From: Candidatus Cellulosilyticum pullistercoris
Lineage (GTDB): Bacteria; Bacillota; Clostridia; Lachnospirales; Cellulosilyticaceae
Assembly: GCA_018883705.1 (NCBI GenBank)
Contig: JAHLFQ010000161.1
Span: 1-34,322 of the forward strand
DNA length: 34,322 nt
Direction of reading: 5' to 3'
The notes under the pieces were generated by a model that was not told where the DNA came from, searched no databases, and saw only the letters and a program-made list of their open reading frames with translations. Positions 21,182 to 30,628 of this stretch are shown here, piece after piece; position 1 is the stretch's first letter, and every line of letters begins with the position of its first letter. Position numbers and translations under genes: made by a program.

Positions 21182-23881
21182 CTATATTAAGTGAACATAA
21201 ATAGTATGTTCTACTAATGGGGCAAGTGATTCGATATCTTCTCTCTTAATACTAGATTGATTGATATTATATAACTTATTGCCCATTTCTATCTTATCTA
21301 TAGAATAGGTTCCAACTTGTTTTTTATGTGGATTAGAATAAATGATCTTGAGCTTTTTGCCTGCAAATACTAAATGGATTGTAGCTTTATCATCCTGATT
21401 AAATTGATCTAATAATAGTTTAGGTTCAAAATATAAATCACCTAATTTCCCTTTTATACCAAACATTTCTGTAATGACTGTAAGCATTAACCAACTTGCT
21501 GCCCCTGTTAAATAGTGATACATTCCTCGCCCTTTGCCATTGATATATTCCGGGACCCCAGGAAAAATTCGACTTTTTTCAAAATCACTACAATGTTTAT
21601 ACAGTGTATTAATTACTTTAAAACCTTCATGACTAAATCCTCTTTGATACAATGCATTAGCATACATAGTAGCCATGTGACAAAAAACTGCACCATTTTC
21701 TTTATGCCCATAGGCAAAACCAAACATTCTACCAAGATCTGTTTTTACTTCATTAAAGTTAGTATTTAATTTATAGCCACCTACTGATGGATCATATAGA
21801 TACTGATCTGCTGCTTTAACGATATCTATGACTTGCTGATCGGTAGCAACTTTGTTCATAATAGTAAATACCTGACTTGTAAGCATCATACGTGTTCCTT
21901 TTTCATGATCACCTTCTACTCTTCTTCCATGATTATCATAGTACCCATTATACCAACTGTATCCTGACTGATCTGTAAGCCATTCTTCTTTTCTTATATG
22001 CTGCATCATCCAATCAGCTTTGGCCTCTAAATCTGTTATTAGTGTCTCAAGTTCTATTTCTACCTGATGACCAGTGACTCCATATTTTACCCTCTTACAA
22101 TAAGTTTGCAAAATGGTATTCTTTTTTGAAACATCTTCAAAGACTACTACATCTGTACCCATAAGAAGATTTAATTCTTCCGCTAATGTAACTTTTTCTT
22201 CTTGTTCTTTTTCCTTTAGTATACGTAAAAGATTGGCAATTTCTCTCATATTTCCTGCATAAAGCGCAGAGAAAGCAACACTCTCACCTTTTTCATCTGC
22301 CATATCTAAACCATCATTCCAATCTGCTCCATGCAGCCTTAAATGATTATGTTCTCCTACATCGTAGAAGGCCGTAAGATGCTGTACTAAGAGGTGCTCT
22401 AAAATAGTTCCTTGATAAACCATCTGATTACTTTGTTTAAGAGAATTCCCCTTACTAGGTGACCAGCGCTCATCCTTATCTGTTCCTCTATCTACTTGTA
22501 AATCTTTAAAGTAGTTTTGTTTCTCCAATAAAAATTTAATATCTCCACTTTGTTGAATATAGAGATTGGTGGTTAAGAAAGGCCATGCACCATGATCCAT
22601 CCAAACCCTTGTAATATTATTTCTATCTGCTATAAATTCACCTTGCTTGGTACCTATAATCGTGGCATTGGTACCATCAATACGTACGCCTCCAAAATTA
22701 TCTAATAACATACTTCTTACACCACTTGGATCCATGACCAAAAGTGCTAAGCAATCCTGCCATAAATCTCTCCAACCACGTCCACCTTTTCCATAATCAT
22801 GATGTGGCAAAAAAGAACACCCATAAATTCGTCTTAACATAGGTTGGAAATTCACCCAGTACATCCAGTTATCAAACTCCTCATCCCCTGTTTGATAAGA
22901 CACATTGATTTTCTTATCCCAATAAGCCTGAGTTGTTTTAAGCGCTTCATCTACTGCTACTTCACTTAAATACTTTTTAGCCATTTCCTCAAAATGGTCT
23001 TCATTGTCTCCAAATCCCAAAACAAGTATATAAGCTTTTGATTCTTGTGGTCTGAGTAGCGTTTTTTCAAAAACTACTCCTCCCATAGCTTCATATCCTT
23101 CTAGCTCGGAACCAGCATACACATCAGGTGATTTTTGGCACATAATAGCTTCTGGTACTTCAAAAGAACCTCCCTCACCAATGTAATTCTCTACAATAGG
23201 AAAATAACCTATTGGTTTTTGTCCTTGAGCCTCTGAGCCTGACATCCCATAAACAATTGTATTCTTCTTATGACCTCTTTCATCAAACGTTAAGGTCGGA
23301 TTAACAACGATACTATAATCTGTGGTTTTTATTCTATGTAATAAAGAAGTAACGTGTCTATGATCTCTTAAATTATCAGCTGATCGGGCATATAAAGGAA
23401 TTGCTGCTGTTGGTGAAATGACCATTTCCTCTTCACTTGTATTGATAATCGTTACTTTCATAAGCTCTACTGTATCCTCTGAGGCAGGTACAAAAGAGAT
23501 AATTTCTGATTTTATACCTAGTGCTTTAGACTCTCTAGTCACCTTATGCCACATCACTCCAGCTTCTAATTCTGTTTCTTCTTTTTTATCACTAAATAAC
23601 GCAGCCATAGCCATAGGTGATACACCTGTTGCTGACCAAATCCCTCTACTTTCAATAGTAACCCAGAAATTTCTTGAAGATTTATTATTGTGAAGATCTT
23701 CGCTGCTTACTGGCGCTAATAAAAAGGTATTTTGCCCCATCTTACAGTCTCCATTTAAAAAAGGAGTAACACTTGACATCACACCTTTTTCATTAGCCAA
23801 AGGGAAATAGCTGTAGCTATTTCTCTCTGGATCTATAATTTTAAATGTCCCTTTACGATCTATATATGTATATTTACTCAT
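21182..23881 (-). CDS. GH94 glycoside phosphorylase, laminaribiose-phosphorylase-like
   Basis: GRGWRDLWQDCLALLVMDPSGVRSMLLDNFGGVRIDGTNATIIG; catalytic region LHGADWNDGLDMADEKGESV; ENGAVFCHMATMYANALYQRG; LTGAASWLMLTVITEMFG. Start MSKYTYID at 23881 (SD AAAGGTGG) preferred over 23920. Confidence 0.87.
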   Translation of the reverse strand: MSKYTYIDRKGTFKIIDPERNSYSYFPLANEKGVMSSVTPFLNGDCKMGQNTFLLAPVSSEDLHNNKSSRNFWVTIESRGIWSATGVSPMAMAALFSDKKEETELEAGVMWHKVTRESKALGIKSEIISFVPASEDTVELMKVTIINTSEEEMVISPTAAIPLYARSADNLRDHRHVTSLLHRIKTTDYSIVVNPTLTFDERGHKKNTIVYGMSGSEAQGQKPIGYFPIVENYIGEGGSFEVPEAIMCQKSPDVYAGSELEGYEAMGGVVFEKTLLRPQESKAYILVLGFGDNEDHFEEMAKKYLSEVAVDEALKTTQAYWDKKINVSYQTGDEEFDNWMYWVNFQPMLRRIYGCSFLPHHDYGKGGRGWRDLWQDCLALLVMDPSGVRSMLLDNFGGVRIDGTNATIIGTKQGEFIADRNNITRVWMDHGAWPFLTTNLYIQQSGDIKFLLEKQNYFKDLQVDRGTDKDERWSPSKGNSLKQSNQMVYQGTILEHLLVQHLTAFYDVGEHNHLRLHGADWNDGLDMADEKGESVAFSALYAGNMREIANLLRILKEKEQEEKVTLAEELNLLMGTDVVVFEDVSKKNTILQTYCKRVKYGVTGHQVEIELETLITDLEAKADWMMQHIRKEEWLTDQSGYSWYNGYYDNHGRRVEGDHEKGTRMMLTSQVFTIMNKVATDQQVIDIVKAADQYLYDPSVGGYKLNTNFNEVKTDLGRMFGFAYGHKENGAVFCHMATMYANALYQRGFSHEGFKVINTLYKHCSDFEKSRIFPGVPEYINGKGRGMYHYLTGAASWLMLTVITEMFGIKGKLGDLYFEPKLLLDQFNQDDKATIHLVFAGKKLKIIYSNPHKKQVGTYSIDKIEMGNKLYNINQSSIKREDIESLAPLVEHTIYVHLI

Positions 23882-23909
23882 CGTTTTAAACCACCTTTTC
23901 TTCAGCTTT

Positions 23910-26837
23910 TTATGCTCCAAAAGTAAGTGTTATTTGATGCACCCTACCATCATCTACTAATGAAATCTTATGATCTGACACTTGTTTTCCATCTACTATA
24001 ATGCTGCAGTTTTGATCTTTCATTCTTGATAAACCTATTGGTTTATGGATTTCAATGACATACTTAGATGTGAAGTGTCTTAATGTATAACTTACTTGTG
24101 TCATCTCTTCATCTAATAGTGGCTCAATAACAAGTAAATCTTTCTCATATTTAATTCCTAACATTTCAAACAGGGTAATAGCAAGCCAAGTTGAAGTACC
24201 ACTTAAAGTAGGTCCAATATTTTCACCTGTTAAACTATTATTGTATTGTGTACACCAGCGTGGATTACCACATACTTCAAATGGATTTTCTAAAGCTTTG
24301 TAAGGTAGCACAAGGCCTACCATCCAATACGCTAAATGAGTTAATCTACTAGCTAATGCCTTATCCTCTACTCTCTTAGCTGCTTGAAGCATAGCTGCTG
24401 TTGCCATCATTGTTGCATGCTTAAAGATACCCCCATTTTCTCTATCCCCAGGGAAATACTCTCCTGTAGCTGTTCCTTTTGCAACTTTTGATAAGTCAGT
24501 CGGACTCATTAATTTTAATCCATAAGGTGTTTTTAAATACTGTTCAATTTGATCTAACATCTTACCAATCTGCTTTTCATTAGCACAAGAAGAAAGAATA
24601 GACCAACTGAAAGAATTTAAGAAGTATGTACCATCTACATTTGGATCTGCAGAGAAACCATCGTTTTTTGCACCTAAGAAAGTGATTTCTTCACCAAATC
24701 TATTAAACAGTACTCTTGCAAAGAAATTTTCTTTCCATGCGTGTTTTTGAATATTATCATCCAGTTGCTTGATTAAATCTTTTGTATGTTGCTCATAGTC
24801 TTGATCTTTATGAATACTTGAAAACTCTTTCATATGTTGTAAGGCTAATTTCAGTAAGAATGCATTCATTACACTTTCTGAATAACCTTTAAGTGGTTTG
24901 TCTTGTCTTTCTTTTTCTGGACCTGATACATAATGAGCATCTACTTTTAAGCAGTCATTCCAATCAGCAAAATCAATAAGTGGTAATCCATGTTCACCTA
25001 TAGAGCGCTCTGCTGAATAAGTAATAATTGCTTTTAAAGTTTCATAAACACTTCTTGTCTTTCCGTCTGTTCCTGCTATTTCATACACTTCATCTAGGAA
25101 GCTAAAATCTCCACTATAACTGACATAGCGATAGACTGCTTGAAGCAACCATAAACCATCATCTGACCATTTGCCTGGTTCTTTACCTTGCCAGAAGAAA
25201 TTATGATAGCAGTATCCATAATCAAATACTTTTTCAATCCATTCCCTGAGTAATGATTTTGTATACTCTATCTCACCCATAGAAATAAGGTAATATTGTG
25301 ATACAAAAATATCTTGAATTTCTCTAAACCCAATTTCTCTATAACCTTTTTGAGTTAAATCAAACGAACGAGAAACAAAAGTCTGATAAAGTACTTGGAA
25401 AGGTAGATTTTTGTTCACATAGCTATCAAAAGCTGTATCTCCTGTATGAACTTGTAAGTATGTACTATATTTTTTATAGCTTTCTAATTGTTCATTTAAG
25501 CTTCTTACCACACTTTCTGGTGACTCAAATTGACGATGTAAATTAAGAAGTTGAGTATGGATGACTTCATTAGGCACTCTTGTTTCTTTTAGTTCAGAGA
25601 TGAGACCTATAAAGTGATCCACATAAGTGGTTTCCCCTGCTTCTACATGAATAGGACATCCTAGTGCAAAAAATCCTGGTCCTTTAGTATTGAGGCGGTT
25701 AGATAATTTAAGGATTCCTTGAGGTTTGTATAAATTACCACTGCCTATAAATTCTCCATAGTGTGTGCATATTTCTGTTGGATATTTTTTTACATTTTTC
25801 TCGTAAGCAACCATGGTAGTATAACGAACGTCTCTACTAGCTGGTTCTGGATAGTAGTAAGGCACATATCCTATGAGGTGCTCTTCCTCATCTTTAATTA
25901 ATTGGGATTGCATAATGACTGTAGAATAAACCACATCTTCCATGAGTGCTCCTGGAGCTGCTGTGGCTAACATACCTGTTGTAACTACTTTTAAATCTCT
26001 ATCTTTGGCTGTTTTATTAATAAGAGTTATTCTTTGAACTTCTGTAGCAATTGGTAAACCTTCGTACTGTGGTACTAGGAAAATAGTTCTTAAAATCTTA
26101 AGCCCACATTTCGTCTCATACTCAATCTCTGTATAGTTTTGTCCATGTCTACACTCTGCACGTTCAATATTAGCATCTAATACATCTGCGGAATAAAAAA
26201 TTTGTTTGCCTTCCTCTACAATATAAAACTGTCTATTGGCAGGAAAACCATTTTCTTCTGGTAGCATATCCCATCTTGTTGCTAATACTTGATTGGCTGC
26301 GTGTGCTCTAAAGCTTCCACCACCCAAACGATCTACCACACTTTTAGGCGTAGACTGGAGTGCTAGATCAAAATTCATACGATCTCCTAAAAGCATATTC
26401 GTATAAAAGTGTGGTCCTGGTACTGGTTTCTTTAAATCAATAACATGTTCTCCCTTTTCATTAATATAGCCTGCCCATCTTTTATAGTCTTCACAAATAG
26501 CCATAATACGTTTTTGAATAGATAAGTCTACGGATTTTTCTGTAACTACCCCATTCATATAATAAAAATAATTCACTTTATTTTCTTCTATACAAAAAAG
26601 ATGAGATGCAGTAGATGATAACTGACTGAAATACATACTTAATTCTTGATCTTTAAATAATTCTTTTAAAGCGGGTACTTTAAATACAAATCCTCCAATC
26701 GCTATAATATGTGTGCTACTAACGTCCATAAACTGACTATCATACACAAGATCCTTATTCATATACTCTTTAAAACATTGATTTAATACCTTTGTTGCTT
26801 CATTTAATGTTTCTCTAGCTAATACATTTTTTAACAT
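23910..26837 (-). CDS. GH94 / clan GH-Q glycoside phosphorylase, second paralogue with unresolved linkage specificity
   Basis: IGFREIQDIFVSQYYLISMG; KWSDDGLWLLQAVYRYVSYSGD; catalytic region IDFADWNDCLKVD; YFPGDRENGGIFKHATMMATAAMLQAA; LSGTSTWLAITLFEMLGI. Confidence 0.88.
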   Translation of the reverse strand: MLKNVLARETLNEATKVLNQCFKEYMNKDLVYDSQFMDVSSTHIIAIGGFVFKVPALKELFKDQELSMYFSQLSSTASHLFCIEENKVNYFYYMNGVVTEKSVDLSIQKRIMAICEDYKRWAGYINEKGEHVIDLKKPVPGPHFYTNMLLGDRMNFDLALQSTPKSVVDRLGGGSFRAHAANQVLATRWDMLPEENGFPANRQFYIVEEGKQIFYSADVLDANIERAECRHGQNYTEIEYETKCGLKILRTIFLVPQYEGLPIATEVQRITLINKTAKDRDLKVVTTGMLATAAPGALMEDVVYSTVIMQSQLIKDEEEHLIGYVPYYYPEPASRDVRYTTMVAYEKNVKKYPTEICTHYGEFIGSGNLYKPQGILKLSNRLNTKGPGFFALGCPIHVEAGETTYVDHFIGLISELKETRVPNEVIHTQLLNLHRQFESPESVVRSLNEQLESYKKYSTYLQVHTGDTAFDSYVNKNLPFQVLYQTFVSRSFDLTQKGYREIGFREIQDIFVSQYYLISMGEIEYTKSLLREWIEKVFDYGYCYHNFFWQGKEPGKWSDDGLWLLQAVYRYVSYSGDFSFLDEVYEIAGTDGKTRSVYETLKAIITYSAERSIGEHGLPLIDFADWNDCLKVDAHYVSGPEKERQDKPLKGYSESVMNAFLLKLALQHMKEFSSIHKDQDYEQHTKDLIKQLDDNIQKHAWKENFFARVLFNRFGEEITFLGAKNDGFSADPNVDGTYFLNSFSWSILSSCANEKQIGKMLDQIEQYLKTPYGLKLMSPTDLSKVAKGTATGEYFPGDRENGGIFKHATMMATAAMLQAAKRVEDKALASRLTHLAYWMVGLVLPYKALENPFEVCGNPRWCTQYNNSLTGENIGPTLSGTSTWLAITLFEMLGIKYEKDLLVIEPLLDEEMTQVSYTLRHFTSKYVIEIHKPIGLSRMKDQNCSIIVDGKQVSDHKISLVDDGRVHQITLTFGA

Positions 26838-26853
26838 ATCGTCTCTCCTATCA

Positions 26854-28641
26854 TCAATCTATCATAAATCTATTAATAATATGATCTAAGGTATGAACTA
26901 CTGTAGATAACGTATGAGTAGCCTTTCCTAGATCATTAATAAGCTCTATCTGCTCATTCATCTCTAATGTAATATCATTTGTTTTCTCACTTACACTATT
27001 GCCTAAAACATGAATAGCATTCATACTTTCCAAAATACTCTCTACACCCTTACTAGATTGAGTGACCGCCATATTCATGTCCTCAAGTCTGGCAATTGTA
27101 GCTTTTAAATTTTCTTCTATTACATTAAATTTATTGAGTGTATCTCCTGCGAATACTTCACTTTGAGTTGCTTCTTGATTCGCTTCATCTACTAATTGAC
27201 CTGTATGACCAATTAAATGTCCCATTTTATCTATGCAGCTATTAATTTCTACTGTAGAATTTCTACTTACATTCGCTAAATTATTAATTTCTTGTGCTAC
27301 CACAGCAAATCCTTTGCCGCTTTCACCCGCTCTTGCTGCTTCGATAGAGGCATTTAAAGCTAATAAGTTGGTTTGTTCACTAATTTGATTGATAATATCT
27401 GTAGATTTACTAACAATAACAGACTCCTGTTTTAATGCACCTATAACCTCTACTACTTCTTCAATGAACTCTCTAATATGCTTCATCTTCTCAATCATTC
27501 TATGTAACATATCAATGCCATTTACAGCTTCTTCTATGATTTCTACTGTAGTACTTGTAATATTTTCTGTAGTCGCACTTGTTTCTTCACTATTACTTGT
27601 TAATTCTTCTGTTACCTTAGTAACCATACTTACTTCTTTTTTCCAAACACGCATTTCCTCTACTACTCCATCTAAATTGTCATTAATACTATCAAAGGCT
27701 TCTTTGGTATGTATTGTTTTATGGTCTAGATGTGTATCTACCTGTTGTAATTCACCAATAGAATTTTTAAGTATCTGCACCATATCCTGTAGTTCTTGAG
27801 CCATCTTTTTTATGCCTTCATCTATCTCATAAACTTCATCTCTAAATAATCTTTTTCTAGATAGACTCTTATCTTTTAAGCTATGGCTTAATTCAAGTTT
27901 AGATATACTGTTAATCTTATCTGTAATATTCTTTAAAGCCATTTTTAAGTTTTTAATATAAATACCAAAAATTATAATAGCTACTATACTTACTATGCTA
28001 ACAACTAATATACTTATTTCTTCTATTTTGTTGAGCGCTTTTATTGTTATGTCTACTTGCTTACTTGTCTTATCTGTGGTTAATTGATCTATATCCTTAA
28101 ATATTTTTTGGATTTGAGCCATATACTCTTGACCATCTTCCACCATAAATACATGAGCCTTATCAAACCGTTTGGCTTCTAGTGCTTCTTGACTTAATGT
28201 ATCGTTTGCTTCGATCACCTCTATTAATTGCTCTACCTTTTGTGTAAGAGTAGGGTCTATTTCTATTAAAGCCTCTTTCATTCCTTCAAGTCTTCCTAAT
28301 TCTTGCTGTATGACTTCATGCTCTTTGTTATACTCTTCTGCATAACGCATAAAATCTTCCCCATAGAATAAAAGAGCGGATTGTAAATTATTAAATCCTC
28401 GCATCGCCTGAGTATATATTTTTTTAATGAGTGTTACTATTTCCTGAGACTCGGCATACTGGCTATACGCATGAACCATGTGATTCATTTGCCGATTATT
28501 AAAAACAAATATACTTATAAAGATGATGAAAATAGATAACATAAATATTGAAAGCTGTTTAGACAAAGATAAAGCAACTTTTCTCTCATTCCCTTGACCG
28601 TTATTGATAGGCCTTGGTTGTTTTTTCATATTATTACGCAT
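26854..28641 (-). CDS. methyl-accepting chemotaxis protein
   Basis: Two TM segments flanking an extracellular helical domain; signalling hairpin [41 protein letters not shown]. Ends 16 bp before the GH94 start. Start may be the internal Met at 28629. Confidence 0.93.
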   Translation of the reverse strand: MRNNMKKQPRPINNGQGNERKVALSLSKQLSIFMLSIFIIFISIFVFNNRQMNHMVHAYSQYAESQEIVTLIKKIYTQAMRGFNNLQSALLFYGEDFMRYAEEYNKEHEVIQQELGRLEGMKEALIEIDPTLTQKVEQLIEVIEANDTLSQEALEAKRFDKAHVFMVEDGQEYMAQIQKIFKDIDQLTTDKTSKQVDITIKALNKIEEISILVVSIVSIVAIIIFGIYIKNLKMALKNITDKINSISKLELSHSLKDKSLSRKRLFRDEVYEIDEGIKKMAQELQDMVQILKNSIGELQQVDTHLDHKTIHTKEAFDSINDNLDGVVEEMRVWKKEVSMVTKVTEELTSNSEETSATTENITSTTVEIIEEAVNGIDMLHRMIEKMKHIREFIEEVVEVIGALKQESVIVSKSTDIINQISEQTNLLALNASIEAARAGESGKGFAVVAQEINNLANVSRNSTVEINSCIDKMGHLIGHTGQLVDEANQEATQSEVFAGDTLNKFNVIEENLKATIARLEDMNMAVTQSSKGVESILESMNAIHVLGNSVSEKTNDITLEMNEQIELINDLGKATHTLSTVVHTLDHIINRFMID

Positions 28642-28796
28642 AGCTCCTCATCCCTCTCTATAAATATATACATTTTTCTTTCTCTTTTTTTATTATCATA
28701 AGATATTTTGTCCTATAACATAACCTTATAATATTATGCTTTTTCATGAAATAATTACTATCTTTTTTATACTTCCTTAAGAAGCATGCATGCAAA

Positions 28797-28830
28797 AAAA
28801 GCTCACCTTTTATTTTAAGGTTGAGCTTTT
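28797..28830 (-). terminator. rho-independent terminator downstream of the ABC exporter operon
   Basis: aaaagctcacctttt...aaggttgagctttt stem with one bulge, A-tract on the + side equals T-run on the minus strand. Confidence 0.78.
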
Positions 28831-28834
28831 CTAG

Positions 28835-30628
28835 TTAGTTATTTAATTCTACATGAGAGGGTGGTGCAAATTGGCTATTATACAGTGATTCATAGAAACC
28901 ACCTTGTGCCATTAACTCTTCATGTGTTCCTTTTTCTATAATATCTCCTTCATTAAGAACTAAAATCAAGTCTGCACTTTTGATAGTTGAAAGTCGATGA
29001 GCAATCACAAAACTTGTTCTTCCCTTCATAATATTTTTCATTGCATTTTGAAGCATAAGTTCGATTCTTGTATCTACTGAACTTGTCGCTTCATCTAGAA
29101 TCAAAATAGCTGGATCTGCTAATATAGCCCTAGCAATGGTTAATAGCTGCTTCTCACCTTGTGAGATATTAGATGCTTCTTCATTTAGCATCATATCATA
29201 ACCATCTGGCAAAGTTTTAATAAAGTGATGCACATTAGCAATCTTCGCTGCTTCTATAATTTCTTCCCTCGTTGCACCAAATCTTCCATACTCGATATTT
29301 TCAGCAATTGTACCTTTATAGAGCCAAGTATCTTGTAACACCATTCCAAAAATGCTTCTTAGATCTTCTCTCTTCATGTCACGAATATCAACACCGTCTA
29401 TTTTTATAGAACCTCCATTTACATCATAAAAACGCATAAGTAAGTTAATAAGTGTTGTTTTTCCTGCTCCTGTTGGCCCTACGATGGCTACCATCTGACC
29501 ACTCTTGACTTCTACATTTAAATCTTTAATCAGTGTCCTTCCTTCTTTATAACCAAACTTAACATGTTCAAAAGTTACATTCCCTTTAACATCAGTTAAT
29601 TTAGAAGTATTGTTTACGTCACTTATTTCTTCCTCTTCTTCTAAAAATTCAAAAACACGCTCTGCTGCTGCAAATGCGGATTGAATAGCTGATGAAAGTT
29701 GAGTTACTTGTGTGAGGGGCTGATTAATCTGCCAAATATAACGGATAAAAGCTTGTAAATTTCCTACAGTTATAGCACCTCTGATGGTTAGTATCCCTCC
29801 CATAGCACCTACAATAGCAATCCCTAAATAGCTTATAAGTGATACTAAAGGCGACATAATGCTTGAAATAAATTGTGCCTTAAATCCTGTCTGGCAAAGT
29901 TCTTCATTAATGCCTACAAATTCTTCTATAGCATCTTCTTGCTTACCATATAATTTAATTTCATTAAACCCTGTATACATTTCTTGTACAGCACCATTTA
30001 ATTTACCTAATGCTTGTTGTTGATTATAAAATAAGCGTTGTGATTTACCTACAATAAACTTAGATACTAAATAACTGAGCGGTATAATAAGAGTGGCTAT
30101 TAGTGCCATTTGAATATTAATGGCATACATCATACCAAGTGCAAGCGCGAGCACTAAGACCGAATTAATCACTTGGCTAAAACTTTGTTGCATGGCATTA
30201 GAGATTGTATCAATATCATTAGTTATACGACTTAGTACATCTCCAAAGCTATTTTGATCGAAATAGCTAATAGGTAATTTTCTTATCTTACTTTGTACAG
30301 CATCTCTTAAGTCCTTAATCGTATTTTGAATCGCATTGGTTAATAAGTAACTTGCTACATACGTAGATACTGCACTTATAACATAAAGGACACCTAATAA
30401 ACTAAGTATTTTAATAATATAAGGAAAATTAATCCCTGCATTTTCTATCCCTTTATTCATAGCTAATACATCTTCTGTAAGTTGCGTAATAATTAACCCT
30501 TCTGTTCTTGGTGTAATAGCATTAATAACGGCTGCAGCGACAATAAATACAACAGCTCCTAAAAAAGGAAGCATATAAGGTTTTAGAAAAGGAATGAGTT
30601 TTTTAATTGTTTCTTTAAAGTTTCTCAT
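28835..30628 (-). CDS. ABC transporter permease/ATP-binding exporter subunit
   Basis: Walker A VGPTGAGKTTL; signature NISQGEKQLLTIARAI; Walker B AILILDEATSSVD; six-TM exporter fold. Confidence 0.96.
   Translation of the reverse strand: MRNFKETIKKLIPFLKPYMLPFLGAVVFIVAAAVINAITPRTEGLIITQLTEDVLAMNKGIENAGINFPYIIKILSLLGVLYVISAVSTYVASYLLTNAIQNTIKDLRDAVQSKIRKLPISYFDQNSFGDVLSRITNDIDTISNAMQQSFSQVINSVLVLALALGMMYAINIQMALIATLIIPLSYLVSKFIVGKSQRLFYNQQQALGKLNGAVQEMYTGFNEIKLYGKQEDAIEEFVGINEELCQTGFKAQFISSIMSPLVSLISYLGIAIVGAMGGILTIRGAITVGNLQAFIRYIWQINQPLTQVTQLSSAIQSAFAAAERVFEFLEEEEEISDVNNTSKLTDVKGNVTFEHVKFGYKEGRTLIKDLNVEVKSGQMVAIVGPTGAGKTTLINLLMRFYDVNGGSIKIDGVDIRDMKREDLRSIFGMVLQDTWLYKGTIAENIEYGRFGATREEIIEAAKIANVHHFIKTLPDGYDMMLNEEASNISQGEKQLLTIARAILADPAILILDEATSSVDTRIELMLQNAMKNIMKGRTSFVIAHRLSTIKSADLILVLNEGDIIEKGTHEELMAQGGFYESLYNSQFAPPSHVELNN

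Noticed and set aside
27389-27799. 136-aa + strand ORF
   Set aside because: Antisense to the MCP signalling domain; low-complexity Ser/Thr/Ile-rich composition typical of mirror translation.
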